Notes: a model not told the origin generated them from the letters alone. A DNA stretch of 64,000 bases from Craterostigma plantagineum (GCA_027422505.1 JAPQWV010001057.1:62001-126000); one strand, 5' to 3'. Shown: positions 9,541 through 21,560, counted from the stretch's first letter. Numbers and translations are program-made.

Positions 9541-10105
9541 AATATACCCCTGTAAAATATAAATATTACAAAATAACCAACTGAACTCATATACTGAGGA
9601 CGACGAAGAACGAAAGCAGATGATGATGACAGAGCAATCGGCCGCTTCTCAGCTTCGCCTCCACAAGCAGACGACGAGCGAAAGCAGACGACGACGGTAC
9701 GGCCGCTTCACATCTTCGTTCGACTTTAATTTTTTCTTTTTTGTGGCATTTTGTGTTAATGTAGAGATTAGGGCTTTCATTGTTGCATTCCTTGAAAGAT
9801 TTCATGTCGGGCTCTGTTTAATTGTTGATTATGGCTCGAATTTGGGGTTTATGGCAAACTTAGGGTTTAATTATTTCATTTTTCGATTTGGGGAAGTTGG
9901 TTTCATTGAAATTAGGGTTTGTTAGCTTCTAATTTCACTGTTCGATGTAAAGGTACTGCATTTGTGACTGTCTTGGTACGGGTCTTGGTTGTTTTTTGGT
10001 ACTATGATTGAATTGGTGCTTGTAAGTGGTTTTTGGTACCATATTACATAGTTAATGGTACCGTAAGTTTATTATCTGATTCTCTTGTTGTTGTCGCGTG
10101 CAGAA

Positions 10106-12700
10106 ATGGCACGAAAGTCGAAGAAACCCTCCGGCTCAAGAAGAAATAATTACGAGATGACATCACGGTGTCATCCCAACCTTTTTAGAGAGACAATAAT
10201 TGAACTACGGCTGAAGGAGGAAGACAGAAAACTGTTACAGCAAACTCCATTCTACAGTTTCTTGGAGACGCCGAAGATGTCACAATCTTTTACAAAAATT
10301 GTGGCATTATTGAGGCGCTATAATGTGGAGGAGAACAATTTTCGGTTCAGTGAGGATATAGACGTTATATTCTCACCGCAGGAGTTTAGTTTGGTGATGG
10401 GGTTGCACCATTTAGGGCAACCCGTTGATCCGGATAGTAAATTTACGTCGTCAATCGTTGAATACCATTTTGATGGGAAAAATGGCAATGTAACACGAAA
10501 AAGTATAATGAAGTGTTGAAGTCTTTAGTTGGTGAGGAGGAGAAGGAGAGTGTTGAGGATTTTGTTCGTGCTGTCATTCTTCTCTTATTTAATGTGTACT
10601 TTTTCCGATGGGTAATTCGAAAAACCCATCTTTTGTTAACGTATACGTAGACGATCTAGAGGGTGTTCGGAGAATATGCTTGGGGAGCGGCCGTGCATAA
10701 TTTTCTGTTGGAGGAGATGAAAATTGCCGCTGCTTTTGAAAATGCGGGATCGAATGTGACGATGGTTGCACTATTGGATTGATGGTAAGTTACTTTATTT
10801 ATTTTGTTATTTCATCTTATACTATGTGCTCTTCATATAATTCTAATGCGTGCGTTCGTGTTTATAGATGTCGGTGTATGAGCATGTGCCTTCGTTGGCA
10901 AGAAAGAGGCATCCCTATATGTTCCCATGATGGTTCAATTGGAAATTCTGTTATGTTCCAAATGACAGTAGGATTGCGGAGACACAACTAGTTGAAATTA
11001 CCAGTGTTCTTCCGATAATCCCTCGAAGAAACGAGATGAAGTTTGTGGAACCAATTGCGCAGATGCCAATGGTATATAACACGGGTTCTCAAATAGTGCC
11101 TTTTTTATGTTTCTTAATAGTAAATTTAACAATATTTGTTTTCTTTAGGTAATTGGAGGGGAACGAGATCAAGGGGATGAGATACGTTCGAATTGAAGAA
11201 TGATTTGAGAGCACGTGTTGAACAGTTGGAGGCTGTGATGCGGGAAAAAATGATGTAATTTAAAAGTTGAGAGCGAGGATTCGGGGAGCGACAGGGGAGG
11301 CTGAGGGTGAGGGTGAGGGTAACGATGAAAAGTCCAGCCAAGGGGCTAACGATCAAGGTGGTGGCAGTAATGATGAGATTGGTGCATCGTTTGATTTAGG
11401 CGGTAGGGGTGGTGTTGGTGAGGGCTTGGATGAGGTGGCTGAGATTGCAAAGGAGGGTGAGGTGGCTGATGAGGCGGCGAAGGCGCAAGCACATACTGGT
11501 GAGACAGTGGCAAACGTCCTTGCTGATTTGAATAAAGTTGAACTCAAGCCAAAGCCCGTGGCACTGTTAGCGGCATCATTGATATCACAAACAGTGAGAG
11601 GCCGTGAAGATAGAAAGAAGCGGGATTCTGAGTTTACGGCGCCGAAGAAAAAAATAAAGAATGTAAAAGCACCAACTCAAGTAGTTGAAATAGGCGAGCA
11701 AGGATCAGATGAGGAGGCTCACGTTGACTGGTTCGAGAGGTACATGGGTCTTACGGACTACGCTGGGAAAGAGAAGTTGCAAACCGAACAGAGAGATTGC
11801 ATCAACACGTACATAGAGGCGAGGAAGATTGGGTACGTTTAATTTAAGTGTCAGTGTTGTTAAGTATCTTTTTAAATATGTGGCCTTTAATTAATGTGTT
11901 TTAATTCCTATTGGGCTGTTGCAAGGTTAATGGTTTGGCAAAACGACCTTTGTGAGGTTAGTCCCGAAGCCTTCTATATGTTGCTTTTCGGGGGCTTGAT
12001 ATCGTCTCCCGTGATAGATGCGTTTGGCGATTGTCTCCAACGTTTCGAAGGCAATCACGAAGACAGACTTCGTTCGTTCGTGATCCCGTTCTTTGTCCAA
12101 GTAGAGTTCTTCGCGAAGGTGATAAACATAACGAAGACCGTGAAGGTAAACATGAACACGATTGGAGAGATTGTGGAGTCACTTTCCGACAGCGCGGTGG
12201 CCTAGTTGGACAAGATTGATGATGTTGCCTTGGGGACCCTACACTACATCATATCCCCTATATACATGAGAAATCATTGGGCCGTGTTGATTTACAAGTT
12301 GGGGGAAAGACGGTTTGAAGTACGAGATTCGCTGAAGCACAATCACATGAAATGGGCGACTAGATCATTTGTAAGTTTGAATTTTTGTGAACCAAACGCT
12401 TTATGTCATGTTCTTAACGAGAGGTATATTGTACAGGCTCGTTTTCTGTCGACCTACTGGACATATAGGTGGGACTATAAGGCAAAGTCAATCATGCCCG
12501 AGTTTGAGACCATGAGGCAGCAGAATCCAGAGGGCGTGGATTGCGGTGTGCATACTGCAATGTCCATGGATCAATACATCGTTGGACCTGTGGCTCATGG
12601 GAGGTACCTTGACGAGGTTGACGTCGAACTGTATCGTGGCTTCATGGCTGCCACGATACTTAAGGACGATCTTAGTTGCATGCTCAACTTGTTTGAGTGA
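10106..12700 (+). pseudogene. DUF1985 / Ulp1-like (C48) cysteine protease gene of the MULE
   Basis: A splice acceptor-like GTGCAG precedes the ATG at 10106. The first exon has a DUF1985-type region (FLETPKMSQSFTKIVALLRRYNVEENNF; IDVIFSPQEFSLVMGL; after frameshifts YVDDLEGV, then EYAWGAAVHNFLLEE). Further exon-like segments are about 10867-11070 (one in-frame TGA) and 11148-11842, the latter Gly/Glu-rich with a KKKIKN basic patch. Introns with GT/AG-like borders lie near 10785-10866, 11071-11147 and 11843-11925. The C-terminal protease spans about 11925-12700. The gene converges on the transposase. Known relatives are Kaonashi KI1 proteins, whose cellular role is unclear. Frameshifts near 10510, 10610 and 10670 mean this copy cannot make the full protein. 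Confidence 0.8.
11925..12700 (+). pseudogene. Ulp1/C48 protease domain, one in-frame stop from intact
   Basis: Residues expected for the Ulp1/SENP catalytic set are present in order: His in NHWAVLIY (near 12275), Asp in RRFEVRDSL (near 12325), then Gln in QQNPEGVDCG with the Cys nucleophile in DCGVH (near 12540). The only break in this region is a TAG at 12203-12205, with the frame continuing unchanged after it. One base change from a Trp codon would explain it. This half of the gene is far better kept than the DUF1985 half. Confidence 0.82.
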
Positions 12701-12739
12701 TGTTTGCCTGTGTTTTGAGACTGAGATGCTGTTGATCCT

Positions 12740-15700
12740 CTTAGGATGTGCCTTGTTTATGTTTTTGGCATCTGTAGGTTTTGTAGTACCTGAACAAACA
12801 CACTGAGATGCTGTTGGTCTAATTTGGTGTGACTTGTTTATGTTTTTGGCATCTGTAGGTTTTGTAGTACCTGAACAAACATCTATGCAGTACCAATATT
12901 ACTAGAAGGTAGTACCTAAGTTTTCTCTATTATAGTACCATACTCAGGATGTTTGTAGAATCATTATACGCCAAATCTAATTTGTGGTACCAATATGTAG
13001 ACATTTGTAGTACCTAACCGTAGACGATTGCAGTATCATATATTGTGCTCTCGTAGTACCAAAAAATAACCCGAACGACGTCGATATACGCCAAATCTAA
13101 GTTGTGGTACCAATACGTAGCAACTTGTCGTACCAATCTAATTTGTAGTACCAACTAATTTGTAGTACCAACTTGTCGTATCAACTAGGTCTTTCGTAGT
13201 ACCTTTTCCGTGCCGTGCGAGCGGCTGCGAAGTACGCCCAATCTAATTTGTAGTACCACGTAGCGATTTGTAGTACCTATCCTTGGCTAATTGCGGTACT
13301 AAAAAATATTCCACCGTAGTACCATAATTGGGCCGTTTGTAGTACCTTTTCCGTGCCGTGCGAGCGGCTTCAAAGTACCCCAAATCTAATTTGTCGTACC
13401 ATTTGTAGTACCTAGCCTTGCCCAATTGGGGTACTGTAAATTGTGCTCCCGTAGTACCATAGGTGGGTCGTTTGTAGTACCTTTTCCCTGCCGTGCGAGC
13501 AGCTTCGAAGTACGCCCAATCTAATTTGTAGTATCAATACGTAGCGATTTGTAGTACCTGTCCTTGGCCGATTGCGGTACCAGAAAATGTTCTATCGTGG
13601 TACCATAACTGGGTCGTTTTGTAGTACCTTTTCCGTGCCGTGCGAGCGGGTTCGAAGTACGGCCAATCTAATTTGTGGTACCCCTACATAGCTATTCGTG
13701 GTACCTTTTGGTGGACGATTGCGGTACCACACCTTACGTTTCCATGGTACCATATTTAGGTCTTTTGTAGTACCTTTCCGGTGCCCCCTCGTTCGATTGT
13801 CGAAAACACGTAGAATCTTGAGCATTAAGGACCTAGAGCTTACATAATATGGCAAAGAACAAAAATTAAATATAGAGCAACGTTAAATGTTGACTACGTG
13901 GTAAGATATTGTAACTAGCATCGTTTGAGTGGAAAGAAAGTTGGCATTTCAATGTAACTATCCTTGAGTCTAATCTTCAACACACCAACTTCGATACAAA
14001 TTGATCAAGTTAGTATGATTAACTATGGTAACGTACTCACGGACCACAAAATAACCCGAACGACGTCGATATACGCCAAATCTAAGTTGTGGTACAATAC
14101 GTAGCTACTTGCCGTACCAACTACTGGACAAATGCCGTACCATATGATGTGCTCCCGTAGTACCATAACTAGGTCTTCTGTAGTACCTTTTCCGTGCCGT
14201 GCGAGCGGCTTCGAAGTACGGCCAATCTAATTTGTAGTACCAATACGTAGCTACTTGTAGTATCTATCCTTGGCCAATTGCTGTACCAGAAAGTGTTCTA
14301 CCGTGGTACCATAGATGTGTCGTTTGTAGTACCTTTTCCATGCCGTGCGAGCGGCTTCGAAGTACGCCCAATCTAATTTGTAGTACCAATACGTAGCGAT
14401 TTGTAGTACCTGTCCTTGGCCAATTGAGGTACCAGAAAATGTTCTACCGTGGTACCATAACTTGGTCGTTTGTAGTACCTTTTCCGTGCCGTGCAAGCGG
14501 ATTCGAAGTACGCCCAATCTAATTTGTGGTACCCCTACGTAGCTATTCGTGGTACCTACTGGTGTACGATTGCGGTACCACATCTTACGTTTCTATGGTA
14601 CCATATTTAGGTCTTTTGTAGTACCTTTTCGGTGCCCCCTCGTTCGATTGTCGAAAACACGTATAATCTTGAGCATTAAGGACCTAGAGTTTGCATAATA
14701 TGGCAAAGAACAAAAATTTAAGCAACCTTAAATGTTGACTACATGGTAAGATATTGTTACTAGCATCGTTTGAGTGGAAAGAAAGTTGGCATTTCAATGT
14801 AACTAACCTTGAGTCTAATCTTCAACACACCAACTTCGATACAAATTGATCAAGTTAGTATGATTAACTATGGTAACGTACTTACGGACCAAAAATATAG
14901 CCCGAACGACGTCGATATACGCCAAATCTAAGTTGTGGTACCAATACGTAGCTACTTGTCGTACCAACAATTGGACAAATGCCGTACCATATGATGTGCT
15001 CCCGTAGTACCATAACTAGGTCTTCTGTAGTACCTTTTCCGTGCCGCGCGAGCGGCTTCGAAGTACGCCCAATCTAATTTGTAGTACCAATACGTAGCTA
15101 CTTGTTGTACCTATCATTGGCCAATAGCGGTAGCAGAAAATGTTCTACCGTGGTACCATAGATGGGTCGTTCGTAGTACCTTTTCCGTGCCGTGCGAGCG
15201 GCTTCGAAGTACGCCCAATCTAATTTGTTGTACCAATACGTAGCGATTTGTAGTACCTGTCCTTGGCCAATGGCGGTACCACGAAATGTCCTACCGTGGT
15301 ACCATAACTGGGTCGTTTGTAGTACCTTTTCAGTGCCGTGCGAGCGGCTTCGAAATACGCCCAATCTAATTTGTGGTACCCCTACGTAGCTATTCGTGGT
15401 ACCTACTGGTGGACGATTGCGGTACCACGCCTTACATTTCTATGGTACCATATTTAGGTCTTTTATAGTACCTTTTCAGTGCCCCCTCGTTCGATTGTCG
15501 AAAACACGTAGAATCTTGAGCATTAAGGACCTAGAGCTTACATAATATGGCAAAGAACAAAAATTAAATTTTAAGCAACGTTAAATGTTGACTACGTGGT
15601 AAGATATTTTTACTATCTTCGTTAGAGTGGAAAGAAAGTTGGCATTTCAATGTAACTATCCTTGAGTCTAATCTTCAACACACCAACTTCGATACAAATT

Positions 15701-17130
15701 GATCAAGTTAGTATGATTAACTATGGTAACGTACTCACGGACCAAAATATAGCCCGAACGACGTCGATATACGCCAAATCTAAGTTGTGGTTCCAATACG
15801 TAGATACTTGTCGTACCAACAATTGGACAAATGGCGTACCATATGATGTGCTCCCGTAGTACCATAACTAGGTCTTCTGTAGTACCTTTTCCGTGCCGTG
15901 CGAGCGGCTTTGAAGTACGCCCAATCTAATTTGTAGTACCAATACGTAGCTAGTTGTCGTACCAACTAGTGGACAGATGCCGTATCTTAAAATGTCATTA
16001 GGTAGTACCATAACTAGGTCGTTTGTAGTACCTTTTTCGTGCCATGCGAGCGGCTTCGAAGTACGCCCGATCTAATATGTGGTACCAATACGTAGCGATT
16101 TGTAGTACATAGCCTTGGCCAGTTGCAGTACCATAATATGTGCTACCGTAGTACCATAACTAGGTCTTTTGTAGTACCTTTTCCGTGCCGTTCGAGCGGC
16201 TTCGAAGTACGCCAAATCTAATTTGTTGTACCATTTGTAGTACCTAGACTTGGCCAATTGGTGTACCGTAAAATGTGCTCCCGTAGTACCATAGATGGGT
16301 CATTTGTAGTACCTTTTACGTGCCGTGCGAGCGGCTTTGAAGTATGCCCAATCTTATTTGTTGTACCAATTGGTAGCGATTTGTGGTTTCTACTTGTGGA
16401 TAATTGCGGTACCATCATTATGTCGTTTGTAGTATCTTTTCTGTGTCGTGCGATCGACTTAGAAATAATCCAAATCTAATTGGTGGTACCAATAGGTCGC
16501 TACTTGTTGTACCAACAAGTGGACAAATGCCGTATCATAAAATGTGCTCCCGTAGTACCATAACTAGGTCTTTTTTAGTACCTTTTCCGTGCCGTGCAAG
16601 CGGATTCGAATTACGCCAAATCTAATTTGTCGTACCATTTGTAGTACCTAGCCTTGGCCAATTGCGGTACCGTAAATTGTGCTCTCGTAGTACCATAGGT
16701 TGGTCGTTTGTAGTACCTTTTCCGTGCAGTGTGAGCGGCTTTGAAGTACGCGCAATCTTATTTGTGGTACCAATACGTAGCAATTTGTGGTATCTACTGG
16801 TGGACGATTGCGGTACCGTAATTAAGTCGTTTGTAGTATCTTTTCGTGCCGTGCGATCGGCTTAGGAGTAAGCCAAATCTAATTGGTGGTACCAATACGT
16901 AGCCATTTGTAGTACCTTGTATTGCACGGTTACAGTACCATACCGTATGCTTTCGTAGTTCCATTATTAGGTCGTTTGTAGTACTTTTCTGAAATATACT
17001 CTGTAACTTGTGGTACCAATTTAAAGACATTTGTAGTACCTACATGTGTACTTTTGTATTTCCATAATGTTCGTTATTGTAGTACTATATGTAGGTTGTT
17101 TGTAGTATCTTACAGTACTTGTAGACATTT
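12740..17130. repeat. GTAGTACC motif array with ~140-bp units and ~850-bp higher-order repeat
   Basis: More than 100 copies of GTACC preceded by TA, TG, CG or GG (commonest GTAGTACC) lie in about 4.4 kb of non-coding MULE DNA. Basic units of about 135-147 bp carry TTTTCCGTGCCGTGCGAGCGG. A non-motif spacer with AGCATTAAGGACCTAGAG recurs at 13821, 14672 and 15519, giving three higher-order units of about 850 bp. The motif also appears outside the array within the element, for example near 9975-10060, 12880-12930 and 18300-18390 inside introns and flanks, but not in the host DNA on either side. Confidence 0.9.
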
Positions 17131-17185
17131 GCGGCATATAACAAAAAATTAAACATATGACGACGTATCTACTAAGAATGTTCAT

Positions 17186-17335
17186 AACCTATCGGCAACA
17201 TATCGACAAAAGAATGTGCTGCAACCAGTACAAAAGAATATGCCATAACCTATCGGCAACATCTCGACAAAAGAATGTGTCATAACCAATCGACAACATA
17301 TCGACAAAAGAATATGCCATAACCAGATGGCATAA
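17186..17335. repeat. Short tandem repeat, ~35-50 bp units
   Basis: Several imperfect copies of CATAACC.ATCG(G/A)CAACAT followed by CGACAAAAGAATRTG sit just beyond the 3' end of the transposase coding region. Confidence 0.7.
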
Positions 17336-17379
17336 CGACCATATGGACAAAACGACAAAATAAACACAACAAAATACAT

Positions 17380-19820
17380 GCAAAATGCGGGCAACTAAGC
17401 TATGTACGTACGGATTCTTTACACGTACGACGATTATGCCCATATTTTCCACATATTTTGCATTGTTTCTATTTCTATCAACTTGTGAAGGGTACCTTCG
17501 CATCTTTCGGCGACCGGGCATAACACGGATGTCTGGATCACGAATATATTCTCTTTCAACGGCTTGAGCATTCATCTCATTCGTCGGAATAGGGTTGATG
17601 ACAGCGCGATATGCATCCCTATACTTCTGGGATCGGAAATATGGATCACAATAGTCATAATTTGATAGCCCCATCAAATATATACACGCCACCGCAAGCT
17701 TACATGGTATCCCATAAACATCCCATTCTTTGCACGAGCAAGAGCTTTGTTGTATATCCACGGAGAAGGAGCCATCTTGAGCAACAATCTCAAATTAACG
17801 GCGCTAGACTTACTCACTTTCAATGTACGACTACTCTCTATATTGGTAACGAGTTTCTTCTCTTGTTTCGGGCAAAGATCATCGGAAAGGGTCAATCCCT
17901 TTTCACGTCTTTCATACATTTGTGTCATTATCTTCACACGAATGTTGTCAACCATTCCCTTCACCGGCAACGACCGTGCATCTTTCACCCAACTATTCCA
18001 CCACTCTGCTAGATTATTATTAATAACAGCCCACCTCTTCCCATCAAACAATGAACACAACAAAATGGTTGAGAATTTCTAATAAATTGCTGTGCCAAGG
18101 GCATACACTGGATAATGTTGGTGATGTGTTCGGAAAACTTGCTAGCCGTCGTGGCGTATGCTGCTTTTTTGAAGACACTACACCAGTGCTTCTTGTTGAG
18201 CAATGGATAATGCCTCAACACCTAAACACGGATACATACAAGTCAGGAGTGACCATATATGTACAGAAACCCACTAAAACATAGAAAATGCACAAATAAT
18301 CCTGTAGTACCAACAGATACAGTATGACAGTACCTATGTTGGTATCTGCATAGTACCTATATTTGTTTTGTTGCAGTACCATCTAACTAAACAACCTTTA
18401 TAGTAAATTAACAGCCATTATAATTACCTCTTTTCCGAAGTTGTCAACTAAATGACGCAAACAATATGCATGTCGGGATCCCGGGAATACCAACGAAACA
18501 GCACTTATAATACTTGGGTGCCTATCGGGAAAAAAAAGTGAGTTCTCTCGCCATCGTCGGGTAGTGATCGAACATGCTCCTCAACTTTACAAGAAACAAT
18601 TCCCATTTTCATCGTTCTCAACACTTACGACGCCATACGCTATCGTGAACAAATCATCATTGGCATCCTTTGCCACGGCGGTAACCAACACACCCTTAAA
18701 CTTTGTCTTGATGTGAGTACCGTCGACAAATATGAGTGGCCGACATCCTTGCACAAAACCAACCAGACATGCGCGGAAGCAAATAGCCTCCAAAACTTAT
18801 TGTCGTTAGGGTATAAATCGTACTCCGCCACACTGCCGGGATTGGTTTCCCTAACTGCACTACAATACCACTGCAACTGATCAAACGTGCCATTCTCTAA
18901 GCCATAAACATCACGGATAGCAGCTTCTTTGCCTCTATAAGCCTTTTGGTAACCCACTTCTACGCCATAGTCCCTCGAAATATCTTTGAAAATGGTATTT
19001 GGACGATAAGATGGCTCGTCCCATAACTTATCCTTCATTATGTTCCCAATCCAAGGGGAGTCGGCTCGAGGATGATCACGACTCTTAATACTATCTTCTC
19101 CGCAAGTGTGCCGCAAGTTACATCGTCGAATGCCAAATGATCTACCCCTTTTATGAAGTGATGCATATTTCCGCCATTGACATTTCTCATCCTTGCAAAC
19201 AACTATGATCTTTTGGGAATCATTCTTCTTATACAAAAAGTTACGACGGATGGCAATGGAGTAGTTTTTTAAGATCCGTCTGAAATCATTTGCATCCTCG
19301 AAGGTTGGCCCTTCTCCATCAATGCAGTGATGAAATGCATCTATTGAATTTCTGTCAACGTTAAATTCCATGGATCTTAATTCTCTTCCACACTACAAGA
19401 AAAATAAAAAAGATGTCATCAGTCATTGGAAGGAAATTAATATACATATATGTTCAAAATTCAGAATAATAAAACAAACCTCTCCACCCGACTGATTTCA
19501 CCCATTCCATTTCCATCATCACGTTCGACTTTCGTATGGATCACAGAAAATTTCAGCCGTTGATAGAGTTGGAACATATTGAACACGTCCCCACTTTCTT
19601 TCAAAGTTGCGTAAATACTTTCATGCGGAACCTAAAACTTTATCCAGTCATCTCGTGAATCGATGTCCGGCCATCTTCTTTAGAGGGTTACGTATAAATC
19701 TATTAGACTCGTCGTTTCATCGATCATCAATAAATACGTGCTCTTCTTATATTCGCACAATGCAAACAACGTGAGTCCACCAAAGACATTTGTAGACAAC
19801 ATAGCTTCATATAATGGGAC
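17380..19820 (-). pseudogene. MURA-type MULE transposase, decayed
   Basis: Read from right to left. An N-terminal exon (about 19820-19480) resembles the RRWPD...DVFNMFQLY region of plant MURA proteins and holds two in-frame stops at 19680-19682 and 19632-19634. The exon from 19371 carries the MuDR-type DNA-binding segment (FRRILKNYSIAIRRNF; VCKDEKCQWRKYAS). A frameshift near 18790 precedes FVDGTHIK, the first catalytic Asp region. A second frame change precedes the DRHPSII-like and YCLRHL segment (about 18540-18430). An intron with GTAGTACC sites lies at about 18286-18420. Next come NNLAEWWNSWVKDARSLPV and a SWIM zinc finger CSC...PCKLA at about 17740-17700. The usual His of the SWIM finger is Leu. 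At least three frame breaks make this copy inactive. Confidence 0.85.
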
Positions 19821-20399
19821 CTGTTAAAATTAGAACAGCAAATGATACTCACCTTCACTGAGTACGGTAATATAACATGCTTTGGTGCATATAAGAAATT
19901 GCTTGGACCAACAAATTAGCCAAAATTAAACCAATCGCTCACCTCCCTCGACACCCACAGTATGGTAATGGTAGAAAATGGAGGATAAAATCCAATTTTT
20001 TACAGCTCGACCCGAATACTCGACAGCCACAGCTCGACACCAAAGCAGGGAAAATCCTATTTCACTGCCACAAACGTTAACTGAGCACCTAACGGAGGGT
20101 TTTTGAGCTCAACTTCGTTCGATCGAGCTCGAATCGATCGAGTCAAGAACCTCGACGAGTAACCCTCGGTGGAAAAAAAAACAAAAAAACTTACCTCAAC
20201 TTACCTGGACCGAGAAACCCAGTGTGATTGGATAGGTGAGGAGTTTTTCCGGCGAGGAGCTGAAGACGAAGGGAAGAAAAATATGGGTGATGAGGTCTGG
20301 GAACGGTGGCGCGCGGTGTCGTCGATAGAATCAGAGAAGAAAAGATTTAAAAAATAATAAATGAAGGGTAAAATCGTCTATTCAATTAAATGGGTTGTG

Positions 20400-20501
20400 A
20401 TGTGATGCAATGTTAGATTTGGGGAGTTTGGTAATAAATAAACTGAAATGGGGAGTTAGTTGATAAACATTTAACAAACGGGATTTACTTGAGGTTACCC
20501 C
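20400..20501 (-). repeat. MULE right terminal inverted repeat
   Basis: Inverted counterpart of 9419-9540, ending ...CTTGAGGTTACCCC at 20501 and followed by the duplication TATATATAA. Confidence 0.7.
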
Positions 20502-20510
20502 TATATATAA

Positions 20511-20825
20511 TCCATCCAAAACACTGCCAATATATAGACTTTTTTCTAATTTACGAAATTACGAAAACAAATGAAGACAATAAATAATTGGGTAAGCAAC
20601 CTTTGGATTGATTGGTTCAGTACGCAATTCCACTTCTTTTTCCGCTGTTAATATTATCATCTGAATCTACGAAATCAATTCAATTCAACTCAACTTCCCT
20701 TCTCAAATTCACCTCGCCAATTAGCGGCAAGGCTTAAAAATCCGTCGTCGGATCAAATCCCATATGAATCCATCTCTGATTCTGCTTCGTAATCGTTTTT
20801 CGATCGAACGTCGTCACGTCCTTTG
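20511..20825 (+). promoter_or_regulatory. Promoter and leader of the 20826 gene
   Basis: Host sequence resumes after the MULE. An AATATATAGAC stretch at about 20528-20538 could serve as a TATA box, and pyrimidine-rich sequence precedes the ATG. The position is plausible, but no start site can be fixed. Confidence 0.4.
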
Positions 20826-21245
20826 ATGTCTGATCCGAAAGATCAAAGAAACAATGATGAGGACGAAGTAAAAAGCGGAGACGAGCCCACAAATAGAGAT
20901 GGTAAAAAGTGCATAGATTGTGGCGAAAGGGGGAAAAAGTTGTCTTTTTTGAGGTTGAGAAAGGGGAGAAAGTTGCGGAGAAGGACGAAGGGGTTTGTCG
21001 TAAATTCACGTTCATGGGGTTGCTGCTTAAAGCATCCAAAGACCGTTGGTTCTCCTTATTCTTCTTCAGGTGAGTCTCCTGCTACGAGCGATCCTAATAG
21101 CTCGGAGTTTAGTTTTGATATGCTGAGGGCTCTTATTGAGAATAATGATTTTTGGTCTGAGGATTCAAATCCCCATTTGGATAATAGTAAAAGGGATGGA
21201 TGTAATAAGCGTTGTTGTATAGAAGTCAGTCGCAGCACAGAATGA
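20826..21245 (+). CDS. Uncharacterised plant protein, 139 residues
   Basis: The ATG at 20826 opens a single uninterrupted frame. The N-terminal third is acidic and polar, followed by a Cys pair (CIDCG) and a very basic stretch (LRLRKGRKLRRRTKG). The C-terminal third contains FSFDMLRALIENNDFWSEDSNP, which resembles a tail I associate with a family of small uncharacterised plant proteins (F.FEML..LI..NDFYS.ECNPH). No catalytic motif, signal peptide or membrane segment is visible. It is divergent from the NDUFA1-like gene and flanked by the MULE upstream and a gypsy element about 315 bp downstream. Likely a host gene; function unknown. Confidence 0.65.
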   Translation: MSDPKDQRNNDEDEVKSGDEPTNRDGKKCIDCGERGKKLSFLRLRKGRKLRRRTKGFVVNSRSWGCCLKHPKTVGSPYSSSGESPATSDPNSSEFSFDMLRALIENNDFWSEDSNPHLDNSKRDGCNKRCCIEVSRSTE

Positions 21246-21560
21246 TGATCCATCAAAAGCGATCAGTGTTCTTGTTGTATTTTATTGTACGTGGAGCACA
21301 ATTTTTTTGGAGGATTTTTGAAGAAAAATCATTCGATACCCCCCAGTCAAGATATAATATCATTAATGTTATTTGTTGAAGCGAAGTAGTTTCTGGTAAG
21401 TAAAACATGAATATGAATTTTGAAGGAGGCTTTGTTTGTCGCTCTTAGGATTTACATCGAATCGTTAATCCATGTTTGTATGATGTATGTGTATGTTTCG
21501 CTGCTGTGCTGCTAAAGGCTTGAAGAAATTCAATACACTACTAAAACCTTGGATGATTAT
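21246..21560 (+). other. 3' flank of the 20826 gene
   Basis: AT-rich unique sequence suitable for a 3' untranslated region. It is interrupted at 21560 by the gypsy element and resumes at 26728. Confidence 0.45.

Larger units (their letters stand above)
9419..20501. mobile_element. MULE (Mutator-like), Kaonashi-type, 11.1 kb
   Basis: A perfect 9-bp target duplication TATATATAA at 9410-9418 and 20502-20510 bounds the element, as expected for Mutator-like elements. The left end GGCAAATCTACACAC and the inverted right end GGGGTAACCTCAAG are degenerate inverted repeats that share later blocks such as AACTCCCC..TTTCA and TTATTACCAAACTCCCC. Inside are two convergent genes: a DUF1985/Ulp1-protease gene on the plus strand (10106-12700) and a MURA-type transposase on the minus strand (19820-17380). 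An array of GTAGTACC motifs separates them. The pairing of MURA with a Ulp1-like gene is the Kaonashi arrangement. Both genes carry stops or frameshifts, so this copy is probably not autonomous. It inserted about 320 bp upstream of the 20826 gene. Confidence 0.9.

Noticed and set aside
9620..9925. 101-codon ORF upstream of the DUF1985/Ulp1 gene
   Set aside because: It overlaps the MULE leader region and ends in AT-rich sequence with no recognisable motif. More likely 5' untranslated or intron sequence.
12940..17030. Numerous open frames on both strands
   Set aside because: All are built from the GTAGTACC tandem units, and none has a non-repeat segment.
12740..17130. Possible CRISPR-like array
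   Set aside because: Repeats are not uniform, spacers are themselves repeated, and the context is a plant MULE.
19391..19410. CACTACAAGAAAAAT, a typical CACTA transposon terminus
   Set aside because: It lies between transposase exons of the MULE, and no matching inverted end or subterminal repeats follow within the element. Probably chance.
20169..20357. 62-codon charged ORF near the right end of the MULE
   Set aside because: It lies in terminal MULE sequence without homology, and a start context or partner exon is lacking.
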